Shown here: in pieces, positions 44,060-55,319 of the stretch
Layout: every line of letters begins with the position of its first letter
Numbering within the stretch: the stretch's first letter is position 1
NCBI GenBank assembly: GCA_019055375.1
Contig: JAHQIW010005077.1
Coordinates: forward strand, 41,009 to 105,008
Direction: 5' to 3'
Origin: Parelaphostrongylus tenuis
Taxonomy: Eukaryota; Nematoda; Chromadorea; Rhabditida; Metastrongylidae
Length of the DNA: 64,000 nt
Notes under the pieces: generated by a model
What the model saw: the letters and a program-made list of their open reading frames with translations, nothing else
Database searches by the model: none
Told to the model about the DNA's origin: nothing
Made by a program: the position numbers and the translations under genes

Positions 44060-47000
44060 GAGTACTTTCACTATTAGTTTTGTCCTTTTTCGGGTGTAAT
44101 AGGTGCATAAATAAATGTTTTACGAGCATTTTTTCAGAACTTTTTCTCCAACCTGATAGACGTACTGGGATTCGCACAGTGAAAAATAGTCCGAAGGCGG
44201 ATAATAAAGCGCCAAAAAATTTATTCAAAGAAATCAGTAAACTAGCATTATAATCACAGTCATGATCAATCATACGAAACTATTTGGTGAGCAAGGCTCG
44301 AATGCCGTTTTCTCCCAGAAAAAATGAGGTTAGCGACCAAAGAAGTCAGCCAGGTCTCTTTGATATGGTTGTAGTTTTAAATATCTTTCTCCACCAAATT
44401 TCTTTTGTTGTTTTAGGGAGCGGAAGAGGCATTCCCAATAGAGCAATATTAGCGCTGTGTGATGGATGGAATACCGTGGTTCAACCTCGTTTCTCCACAA
44501 TGTGGGGAGTCGACTTTGCAAAGTGAGGTCGAGTGTTCTCCTTAAAGAGGATGGCACTGAGTTGTTTTGAGCAAATCCCTCGCACTGCTGTATCCAGCCT
44601 CCTAAGTTGTTCTCCGCAAACTTTGACACTGATTGCCTGCTTGTTGTCGAACATTTCCTAAAAGTGCAGCGCCCTGCTAATTCCAAAAATCGAGAGCACA
44701 ATCTTTTGAGTATGGAACTTGGGTTTTGACTGGGCTGACGAGTTTCGTCGATAGTATATTGGCGTAATATCTTGACATCCTGCTAGCATTGTAGTATTGT
44801 ACTTTTGACTAAAGCTACTAGCATATTTTTCAATATACCATACCCTTTTGGCAATGACCTGATTTGCAATTGGAAGAATGTGATTAAAATATCAGTTGAA
44901 AAAATTATGAGACAACCAATGTATAAAGAAATGGAGAAAAGGGTATGGTTTTAAAAATGGTCCTGACCTAATGCTCAAATTTATGCTAACTCCTCTAACC
45001 AAGGCAAAAGCGTATGCTGTTCACTAAAGCATTGCATTTATACTGTTATCAGACAATAATACCTTGATCTGCCCAGTACTGCTATATTTTTTACGCAGTT
45101 GTAAGCGGAAAAGCAGCAAAGAAAGATATGCGCTGCCTAGCGTTAGCCGCAATCTTACCATGCTTAGTAAACATTATTTGACAGTAATATCAGCTGTAAT
45201 CATCTCTCTCACTTTATCCTCACACTACTATCATTAAGAATCTAAAAATAGTCATCCACCTAGTTTGAGCACTGTTAGACAAATTACTTTGTTCTCACAA
45301 ACTCTCATGTGACAGCTTCGAAAAAAATTTCTAACATGCCTACATATTATATTGAATGTTTTAAGCGGGGTTTGCAAATAATCGATGAGACGGAGTGCGA
45401 TGAATAGTTTTACTATCTTGTAAATTGCACTTGTAACTCTATCAAGGTCGGTTTTGAATGTGGGCATGTGCTCAAAACTAATTATTTCATGCATTTCTTT
45501 TCCAAGTACTCAGCGTTCGTTTTAAAAAATAGGGATTTTTAGGACAACTGGGCTTTTTCTTCAATAATGCGCCTGTAGAAGCCACTCTAGTTATATCCAG
45601 TCTTTCCGTAGCGACAAGAATTGCTCAGAATTGAAGTCTTACTATATACTACTACAAGAGTTGTTGTGAGAATCAAACAAAGTGCCAAGTACTTCAAACG
45701 CTAAGCGTAATCTTCCTTTCGATGCCAGAACACAGCATAAAAGTATTTTCACAAACTAGACTCAGTATTGAGATCAGTAATTAACCATCTATCGAATATC
45801 AAATTCGATTATGATCAAATGACTAAATTCATCATTACTGATAGTTTTAACAATCAGAGTTCTCAATCACAACAAAATTGTAACAAACGTTATGCGATGC
45901 ACATTTTTATTCATAACATTCCGAACTGGGATATTCATTGACAGAACGTTACTAAGATATCGCGGAAAGGAATATCATCTAAGTGGCGATTCTTCGCTTT
46001 CCTCATTCACATTGGTGTCCCAGTGCACATCTAGCAAGCTTATGCTCGTTCGGTCGTTTACTTGTAAGGAGCGACAACAACCACCTGAAAGTAGTCTATT
46101 GTGATTATCATGTAAATGAAGCACAGTTATGGTGTCAAACCACTGCGCCCTGCTGTTGGAAGAAACAATTATCGACCGTTGGCTTTGCTGCAGGTATCTC
46201 TTTGATCCTGATTTGAGACAGCCGAAAGTGGAACAGAATCATGATGAATCTGTAAATTGGTCAGCTCTGTGTGAAATTTATCCCATTTTATTGGTTTACT
46301 TCGTACTCGATTTATCTATTGTTCCATACTGCGAAAAAGTAAAAAATGCGACTCCGGCTTCCAGTTTCATGTGCGAGGTAAGATCTTTTAGCTAGTCCCT
46401 GCTTTTAGAACAGAAGGCTTTTTCTGATTTTCTTTTATGAGCCATGCACGAGATGTTATATTATTTCTTTATTCAGCAGCCGAAATTCCGGCAGATCGCC
46501 TTTTCAGAGCCTGGAAGGTTATGTTGCCAGATATCTTCTTCCCTTTTCCAAGCTCTGAAAAAGATTAACTGCTGAAACCTCAGCTGTTGGATAAAGAAAT
46601 AATAAAACCTTGTGTTTGGCTCAAAGATAAAAAATAGGAGTTAATGAAGCATGCCGAGGTTAATAGATAATCGGTGTTGGGAATTGTTATAGAATTTTTG
46701 TCAGTTTTAGTGTTATATCCCTTTGCGGATGTTGAGGGTCACATTGAGTCTCAGCTGGGCGCGCCGTTCGGACGTTACGAAGAGTGGTGCCTGCTCCAAT
46801 ACAAATTCGGCTTAATGAAATCTCAGCGAAACATTAGCATTTAAAAAAAAAGATAAAACATCACTGATGTGACTACTGCTTGATTGATTTTAGCAAACGC
46901 TATTGGAAAGCAGTTTACACTCGAGTAGTCAAATATGCAATAAATCCATTTTTCTTCGTTTATCCTAGTGATAATAAGACATCATTCGTGTAGTAAGTGA

Positions 47001-48410
47001 TGAATGTATTAACCTTAATCTGTTGAAGTCATCACACCTAAAGATTCTACAATGCAGCGACTTGAAGAGAGAAGACATCAAACGATGAAGGAGAGGAGAT
47101 GATCAAATGTTAGATGTAGTAGGACCCGCACAATAGAGAACATTTAAGCGGATTGAATAAAATAAAAAAGTGGAGTGAAAATGACGGTAAAGTAGTCAAA
47201 CTAGCAATCGTAACTAAAGCTACAGTACTTTATAGAATTATGTTGAAGTATTTTCAAATAAGTCACCTCACTGCATGACATAGAGTACAATAATTTTTGT
47301 TTACTGCTTTATTTTTCTTCATAGCTGGTTAAAATTTGAAATTCAAATGCAGATTTGCTAGAATGCGAGCAAATCTCGCAATCTATGATAGACTGCGCCA
47401 CGAAATTGACACCCATCATACGTCCGGTTTTGCACTCACTTCAGCGGTTCGTCGCACCAAGTCGAATCCGAGGAACTGGTGTGCTGATCTGATAAGTAGC
47501 CACACTCGGCAATAGCTTCCTAATCAAAAACTGTTAACTAATCTCCCATTATCCGATCGTTTTTGTGGAAGCGACCGATCTTGCATCAATAGTGATTAGA
47601 CTCGATACAACTGCGAAGGCCCGTCAAACACAATGAACGATCGTGGTGAAAGAGACTCACTCTTAGGAAAATGAAGACACTTAAACGTCAGCGGAAAAAA
47701 GGTTTGCAGTGAATTAGCCTAGGATGAGGAATTCAAGAGGATATTGATGATTTATACCTACATTTTCGATTCCCGGCATACAGAAAACTAAAACCAGAAC
47801 ACTTATAGGAAGTCTACCGATGTGATTAGAAGGACGAAGGCAAGTAGGACAATAATGTTGCTGATGTTATGTGAGAACCATAGCAAGCCAAAGAACTTCC
47901 GAAAAGCCGGATATCGCCCAGCCAGCATAACAGTACTGTATCATGGTACATCTAACATCTTTATTTGTTTTGGAGGGTTGGGATTATGGACTAGGTTTCG
48001 GATTCAAAGGATAAATGGACAACGTGGTCCTACACTCTGGTCCTGAAGATATTGGTTGAAACGAGGGACTGTGCTGCTGAAGAGTCCAGGTATCATGAAT
48101 CAGCCTCTTGTAGCACTTAGACCTCAACAGCTCAAAGCATGTTATATCACTACAGAAAATTTCCTTTTTCTGAAGCATTTTCATGATGAGTTCATGTCCA
48201 CCTAAAAGGATGGTTTCTTTATTCCGTGCTATCTAAAAGAAAAGTACCAAAATCTGGTTGATTCCTGACGGACTGATGCGTTAAAGCGTAGAAGGAATAA
48301 TGGCAAGACTTTTGCACTTGGTTAACATGAGCCTTCAAAAGAGGTGAAAAGCGGGTTTGGTCCTGACTGACGTTGAACTACATATCACCCAACATCGATG
48401 GGTATATCTC
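44060..48410. other. Intergenic with uncertain frames
   Basis: A minus frame of 123 codons (44330-44701) overlaps + frames without motif support. At 46197-46380 (+) an exon-like block lies between ttgctgcag and gtaaga and reads SALCEIYPILLVYFVLDLSI then ATPASSFMCE. It has good splice borders but no recognised family. A second short frame at 45892 starts MRCTFLFITFRTGIFI. Nothing else is supported. Confidence 0.3.
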
Positions 48411-48429
48411 TTCATTCGACTAATTTTAT

Positions 48430-48705
48430 AGATCTCGCTCAGGAACAATAATAATCTCATAATGTGATAACATGTTTTGAGTCTCTTATGAGGTGTGGTT
48501 TGGCATTTATACTTTAGTACACATTACACTAGTAGGTAAGCATTCGCCTTTGCATGTTCATCATTTGAGAGATATTTGTAGAAGAAGTCGATTAACTGGT
48601 GAGCCTGGAAAGGCGGAACAGGCCTGTCGAGTGCTGTATAAGTACTATACCAGACCTCATAAAAGGCTAAAAACACGTTATCATGCTATCAGATTATCAT
48701 TGGGT
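48430..48705. repeat. F1 fold-back element
   Basis: Left arm ataatgtgataacatgttttgagtctcttatgagg...ggcatttata; right arm ctgtataagtactataccagacctcataaaaggct...cacgttatcatg, inverted. Arms about 100 bp. The + frame at 48493-48741 runs through both. Confidence 0.7.
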
Positions 48706-48719
48706 ACGTTTTTAAGTCA

Positions 48720-49835
48720 TGCCGCAGCTAAAAGCGGCTAAATAGGAAAGAACTTTTGTTGATCACATATACAATATCTGTCAGCGTACCTAAGATCAAT
48801 GCCGATGTGGTTTCCAAGCCAAACCTTCAACGGTTGATTGATGACAGATTGATGCGTTGTAGCGCTTGAAGAGTGGTGGCAAAATAGGCGTAGGCAGTGC
48901 AACTGTATTAGTATCTAGTATTAGTATTAGTATCCTTGAGGATTTTGCTGCGTAACTACTCTTCAGATTTCATTCAATCATTTTTTTTCAAACATTATGT
49001 TCCAAACATTATTTCCCTCGATTCGATCCGGTACGAACTGAAATTTTGTGAGCACCTATGTCAACTGTTGCTTGAAGAAAAAGAATTTATGCATTGACCT
49101 GAGAAATGTGAGTCTGAACTGCACTAATAATCAAAAAATATCAAGACTCATCGATGAAGTGGGATCGCATGCAACAAGCAGCACTATTTTTGACGAGCTA
49201 CTCAATGTTTTCCAATTTTCAGCCAGTACGATTGATTTTGTGCACTTCACGCAGTAAAGTATTCGGAAAGGTAAAAGAACTGAAGATAAATTTGATTGGA
49301 TTGCAGGTTAGTATGATAGAATATCGTAGAAATGTTCGATAAAGTATGTAAATATGGCCTTTCATGAACACTTTATTTTTCCCCTTGAAAGCGCTGATTA
49401 TGAATGCAGCAACTACATTATTTTTGATGAAAATAACCTTATTGAGGTCTGTTCTATCATATATGACTATTTATTGACACAGAAATTCCACATCTTGACG
49501 AAAAAAGTGCACATTTCATTAGAAAACCACCACATTAGCTTTGAAACAAGCGTTGGCAGGCTCTCTTCGTAGCCGTTCGAGCCGCCCGTCTGCCGAAAAT
49601 GAGGCTGTCCGCAAAGGGATATCCACCACATGGCGTTCGTTAAAATCTCATCCTCATTGCGAAGTATGGATTAAGAGTGAAATCCACATTGTTGCTCTTA
49701 CATTATTACTAAACATTTGGAAAATCAACCTCAATATAACATGTGATACTTTTTCATTTGATAGTGCAGATGTTCAAGTTTATCCGCTACGTTGCAAAAA
49801 GTTTTCATAAGGAGTGCTAGCAAATATTCAAAAAT
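48720..49835. other. Region of unsupported frames
   Basis: Consecutive + frames of 60 to 90 codons (49048-49257, 49354-49572, 49541-49810) give an unusually open stretch. Their translations show no domain and the frames change without splice sites that I trust. An uncharacterised gene cannot be excluded. Confidence 0.3.
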
Positions 49836-49839
49836 TTGA

Positions 49840-51180
49840 ATCTCAAGATAGCAGTGCACGCGGCTGGTTTTTTGAAAAGATCTTTTTATAACTCTGAAGA
49901 ATTCAAAATAAAATCATGTTACAAACGCGCACATTTCTTTCGGACAGAGCTCTTTCATTGGACTATTGATAATCATTCGATAGCGAAAGATTTACCAGTT
50001 CCAACGCTGTGCTTGTATTCTAAAAAGACCGTTTCTCTGCAACGCCAGCAAAAATAGGGTTGGTTCACATGAGCAAACAAGTCTTTTTAGACCAATTCAC
50101 GGGTTGTAGGATGGATGGCATGGATGGCAAGAGGAGAGGGGTTGGCGCGAACATCGATCAGTGACGCCTATGAAGTGTCTGATTTCAAAAGCTCAAATGT
50201 GTTTTAATGTCAGTGGTCTATTATGATAGGTAATAGAAATTGGTTTGTTCCTCCACCACACCAAGCCTTTCGGTACCGACACTTTTTCGCTGGAGAAAGC
50301 TTTCCCTAGACATTGAGGAATGATTCACTCGCTTAATTTCGGCGATTCCAGATTGTATTTGGTTTTTGAGAAAGCCTGCTTGGTGCGCTGCAGCAGAGAG
50401 AATAAAATTATGTCATACAGCCGGAGTTCTCCACGTGCATGGCTAGGGTCTATAGATAGCCTTTTATTAGACTATACTAGTACGTATTCGATAGCAGATA
50501 TCTTGAAATTTTTCAAGCACTAATTATATCTCAAGGAAGCCCTTTTAGTGCGGCACAAGTAAAAAATCAGATCGTGTTACACTTTTGGAGTTTTCCTCGC
50601 TTAGAAGCGTTATACATGCAAAGAAAAGCAAAAGTAGTGTACAGAAAGTTATTCAGCATCAAAATAACAAAAGAAATTTAGAGCTTGTTACGAATCGAAG
50701 AAAGAAAATTCTTGAATAATAGTAGTCGTGAGTCACAAACGAAAATCGATGGCCAACAGTAAAATGGGATATATTGACTTAGGAGTAGTTCCGAAACGTC
50801 GGTGGTATATTCTTATGAGTGAAAACGGCAAAGATTAACGCTTTCGAGACGACGTGTATCAAAAAAAAGCACACGGCTTTCCGAAGGCCTTTCTCGCCCA
50901 AATCATTTTTTTTCAAATTTTCCGTAACTTTTAAAAGCTCAAAACTCGGCAATCTCAATAACCTGAGTGGATTCAAAAAGCCGTTCTCAGCGGCAAAACA
51001 ATACTATAACTTATTTTGCACTGAATTGCTTTGTTCGCTTCTAGCAGTCATTCGAGAGCTCGAATATCGATGACGTTTGAGTTAAATTGATTTCTGAGAA
51101 GGTTTTCATAAAACGATAGAAAAGCGAAAAAAAGCTTACGTTTTGCACTTCAAGTTAACTTCGTATGCAGTAGTCATATT
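49840..51180. repeat. Array of family R units
   Basis: Repeated themes: tttttgaaaagatctttttataact (49866), ttgataatcattcgatagcg (49965), gcgctgcagcagagagaataaaattatgt (50388), tagtacgtattcgatagcag (50476), gcgttatacatgcaaagaaaag (50608), ctagcagtcattcgagagctc (51041). About 200-bp spacing in places. Frames inside are repeat translation. Confidence 0.5.
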
Positions 51181-51189
51181 TGCACGAAA

Positions 51190-53240
51190 AGCACATTGCC
51201 AAGTAGGGGAAATTATGAGCATCAGAATAAAGCAAAAACCTAAGGTTTTTTAAGGTTCGAGTCAAAATGAAAAGGATCCATGACTGAAAACGTAAATCGC
51301 GCAGCATTTGCCTAATGTGCTTTGCGATCCATCAACTCTCGTTTCAGAAAAATTGATTGAGTGTAAAATCCAGTCAATTTGAATAAAAAATCAATCTGAA
51401 AAGAATAAATATGACCTCTGGACGTAATCGAAAAGAAGATATGACTGCTGCCGACGCGAATTTCCTCAAGTGTTTCTGGAGGTTTGCCGGTGTTCAAGTG
51501 CAAAGGCACTACAAGCACCTCTCAGCTAATTGCAGCAGACAATATGAGCCAGCTGGATTGACAAATTTCAACGAAGTAGAGGCAAAAAGCTAGTTTATCA
51601 CGAACTATATAAACAGCATAGGAAACGAGATAGTATCAGCATGGGAGTGTATCCTTTGCGAGACAATAAATATCTCAGCAAGATGAATGTCGTTAAAAAT
51701 AGATTATTGATTCATAATAAGTATATTGAGCATACGAGGCAATCATATCATCTAAATCCTAATACTGGAATATAAAGAAAATAGTTGGATTGCCAATGAT
51801 GTGAGAACAATTATCAAGTGATAAATCACTGTTCCATTTGAATAGCACCTTGCAATACTCTCAAGTCAGGAGACCAAAATGAACTCCTAAGGAGGTTCAA
51901 AATTTGGCTCGACATTTAGTTTCGCGTCAAAATCTGTGACTAAAAGAATAAGACAGTTGCATCAAAAACAAATAATGTTGAAGGCAAGGATTGGAGTTTC
52001 CACACAGCAAATGAGTTCACATACACAGAAGATTTGATAATTGAAATTGGTCGATGCTAAAAACGATTAGATTGAGACAGGTGTTGGGATCCGTGCAGTT
52101 TGACATCTTCTCCTTGGATCATGTAATAATAGTACTATATGCAACAAAATCTTTCAGTCGACTATTTTGAGCATGCGTTCGATATATTATAATCTGATAA
52201 CATAATTTGAACTTTCACGAGGTCCGTTACGGCACTTATAGAGTACTAGACACGTGTTTTGACCTTCCAACCTCACCCGTGACGGAATGCCTTTTCGTTT
52301 AGTTAGATACGCAAAGATGTATCCCCTTTGAAGAGAACTCGACGTCAAGCTTTTTACACTCGACATGCGGTGTTATATGTTATGCAGGTATAAAGCATAC
52401 GATGGCGTAAATTGCTCCATTTGAACTATTAGAATGGCAAACAATTTCATGTTCAGTGTGATTTGTAACCATAAGAATGACAAGTTATAAGCAAAGCTTA
52501 GAATTGACGTTTTTATGTCACAGACTTTTACCGTAACTATACTTATTCGAATATGTATGTGGTTGACGAAAGCCATAAAACTGATAAGAACATAATTGAA
52601 AGAGGGAGAGAGAGAGAGAGAGAGGGAGAGAGAGAGAGAGGGGCAAAGCAATGGTACTCGATGGTACTAAGGAAAACTTGTGAGTAGTAGCCATCAGTCC
52701 TAAGCCACCAAGTTTTCCTCCTATCTCAGCACTCTTGCAGTTTCACATCTTGCACTGCCGACAAAATAAGAATCATTCAGCAATTAAGATTCGCAACGAC
52801 TATATGAATAATAGATGAGAAGGATCAGTGATTTCCTTGGAAAGAACAAGATTTTAATACTAGCATCTTCTGTATACAACAGTAATACAGTGCAAAAAAG
52901 GAGCGATAGTTGACGTTTCGGCGAGTATCGTCTTCTTCAGCGCCGTTTAGTTGCTTCTCAAGTCTTTCAATTACTTATTGAAAACGTTTGTATTTCTGTA
53001 AAACTCTGACCGGCTTCTATTTGAACAATAATTGAGAGACACAAAAAAGCAACTTTACGGCTCCGAATTCGGCGAAGCTTCCGATAAATCAGCCAGTGTA
53101 TCGCTATGGCGCTGTAATAATTTTTATTCATTAATATTCGGTCTTTCATAAGTACTGACACTAAATCAATAACGACCAATTTATTAACCTAATTAAAATT
53201 GCGTGACTTTGATATCGCACAAGTGCGCATTTCCTTGCAG
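51190..53240. other. Intergenic with F1 fragment and GA repeat
   Basis: 52190-52345 is an F1 family fragment (taatctgataacataatttg, gaggtccgttacggcactta). 52604-52640 is a (GA)n tract. 52912-52938 carries the gtttcggcgagtatcgtcttcttcagc motif (see 26953). No gene recognised. Confidence 0.45.
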
Positions 53241-53254
53241 ACATTTCGTTATAA

Positions 53255-53600
53255 AGCTTGCCTACATTTGCTTTGATATGGAGCTGCCCTTGAGAGCAAA
53301 TTCGCTTGCTACTCATGCACCAATGGCGTATAGAGAAAAATGCTAGTGAAGCGGTGTGCAAGATTAATGAAGTTTGGGACGATGATGCGGTTGCAGAAAA
53401 GAGCGTGTAGAGAGTGTTTCGCAAAATTCAAAGTCAGACAGAACAGTCTGAAGGAACTTTCACCCATAGGCCCGTACAGGAGCCTTCATTAATCTTGCGC
53501 TCCGCTTCACTACCACTTTCCCCTACGCGCTATCGTGCATGAGTAGCAAGCGAATTTCTCCTCACGACAGCTCTACCTCAAAGCAAGTGTTATATACCAA
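53255..53600. mobile_element. Fold-back made from a mariner transposase N-terminus
   Basis: On +, 53290-53420 reads IRLLLMHQWRIEKNASEAV, then KINEVWDDDAVAEKSV, a stop, then RVFRKIQSQ: mariner helix-turn-helix text with an in-frame TAG. The stretch 53264-53375 (gctttgatatggagctgccc ... aagattaatgaag) returns inverted at 53485-53595 (cttcattaatcttgcgc ... ctacctcaaagc), so the relic forms an imperfect hairpin with arms of about 110 bp and a loop of about 110 bp. Confidence 0.7.
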
Positions 53601-53604
53601 AATA

Positions 53605-54640
53605 TCTTGAAAAAATGCGAAATCGAACGATGCCAAAGTCATGCAGTTCTGGTGAAATCTGGTTGATAAATTTAGTGTCTACTGCTCTACTGTCAAAACT
53701 TATGGAGCTACCTAATACTATTACTAGCAATCTAAGGACCGCTTATCAAGAAAAGGGTTAGTCTTTGAAGTAAATAAGTGGAAAAGTTTTTGATTTCAAT
53801 GCCCTGAGCTATGGAGTGGTTAATGCACAAACTGATCATCCAATATATTCGCTCGGCTTCTCTCACTGATCAAAATGGTGCTACTTTCACAAAGAGGAAG
53901 TGGGTGATGGTAAACGATTGCTTCGTTTTCATGCCCTGAGCGGTCGAATGATGAAAGTATTCTGTCTTGGCAATTGAATGTAATCATTTAGCTTGTTTCA
54001 TTCAATAGAATGCTTTGATAATGTTAAAACGAGGAAATAACTGGCTGATAAACATGTTTTTTGGCATTGATGCAAGAAGAGATCGGATGATAACTGTAGC
54101 AGCATCCAGACAATTTAGCGCATTCACTCGATTTGCTTTTATTAAACATATTAACGTACTGATTCCACATCGAGGAAGTTGATGGGAGTTTTTCTGCAGT
54201 TTTGCAAGCATAGAGGTCGAATGAAGAATCGTGTCACACTTAGCTAAACATTACACAGCAAAGTAAGGCATTAATTTGATTACTTTTCATATCAGAAACA
54301 TGATAGTACTGAGTTCACAGTAAGTAGAAAAGTTAGGTTCATCAAACTCAAAAGCAATTGTAAGAGATTCTTTCATATCGCCTTCAAACGCGAAAATACG
54401 TGAAGAGGTGCTTACTTTGATGACAATTATTGAACGCCTAAACAGTGTTTATTTCGCTGTATGAAATGTTGAGGATAAGTTGCATTGAACAGTGAAAGCT
54501 ACCACACTGGTAAAGTACACAACGAAGTAGCGCCTTAGGGTTGTAATCCTAAAAGTCGTGGCAAATCTAACGAATCATTGCAATGGCCGTTCGTGGTGTC
54601 ACCATTTATCAAAACGAGCTCTTAAAGTATCGAGTACCTA
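53605..54640. other. Intergenic, nothing recognised
   Basis: Short internal similarity only: aacgattgcttcgttttcatgccctgag (53913) resembles gtttttgatttcaatgccctgag (53788), each followed by a gagtgg/cgaatg context, hinting at a diverged tandem repeat. No exon. Confidence 0.35.
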
Positions 54641-54642
54641 CC

Positions 54643-54712
54643 ACATTAAAGGATTAAGCTCTCAGCGTTGATCAATCCCTGAGGGATGCGTCATGCATTC
54701 GTCTTGAAAAAG
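54643..54712 (-). mobile_element. SINE family A, 3' fragment
   Basis: aaaggattaagctctcagcg, then ttgatcaatccctgagggatgcgtcatgcattcg: the reverse complement of the family-A 3' end. Truncated after about 70 bp. Confidence 0.7.
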
Positions 54713-54945
54713 ATTGAAGACGAATGTACTACCACATCTCTAATTCTACCTATCGTTCTATGGCTAGCATCATGCTCTAATTCTTAAGCTGACGGGGCTA
54801 TCATCATCTGATCTACTGAATTCGTGGTATTTGATTTGTTCATAAAACATTACTGATATGATAATAAACTGTGATCCTTTCATCAAACCAACACTAGCGA
54901 TCAATCACCACAGGGCTTAGACGTCAAAAAATTACCATGTACTCG

Positions 54946-54953
54946 TATAAAAG
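54946..54953 (+). promoter_or_regulatory. TATA box of the 55.0 kb secreted-peptide candidate
   Basis: TATAAAAG, 33 nt upstream of the ATG at 54987, with an initiator-like tatcattcg about 25 nt further on. The resulting 5' leader would be about 10 nt. Confidence 0.5.
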
Positions 54954-54986
54954 TGGGCAAATTTCGTGCCGTATCATTCGTTGGCG

Positions 54987-55124
54987 ATGAACGCCTACTT
55001 TGCTGTTCTCACTCTCGTTCTTCTCGCACGCGGGATGTTCGTCGTCTTTAAACACTATAACAAAGCTTTCAACACTAGAAGAAAGAAATTACACTGTATT
55101 GTTTTGAGATTTAGAAAGTATTGA
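54987..55124 (+). CDS. Candidate small secreted or membrane peptide
   Basis: A 45-codon frame too short for standard cutoffs. The start MNAYFAVLTLVLLARGMFVV has a strong hydrophobic core with a signal-peptide look. The remainder is basic (HYNKAFNTRRKKLHCIVLRF) and ends RKY. A TATA box at normal distance is the main support. The mature part might instead be the first exon of a spliced gene, but no convincing donor was found. Family not recognised. Confidence 0.4.
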   Translation: MNAYFAVLTLVLLARGMFVVFKHYNKAFNTRRKKLHCIVLRFRKY

Positions 55125-55319
55125 CCAAATTAGAGGCGACCGCAGAGGATTAGTAAATAGTCTTAAAGCTTAATTTTTTGAGAGCAGAAGAGGTCACACG
55201 AATTAGAGAAGACAGACAGAAAATTAAGAGCGTCTTTCACCAGTAGTGCTGATGGTAGCCGTTTTTTGCGGTATGTTTATTTGTTTAAACACTACTACAA
55301 TATTAACATAGTCACCAGT

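Noticed and set aside
44330..44701. 123-codon minus frame
   Set aside because: No motif, no splice context and overlapping + frames of similar length; no evidence beyond openness.
52373..52651. 92-codon minus frame beginning with Ser/Leu repeats
   Set aside because: Starts in a (GA)n tract and has no recognisable domain.
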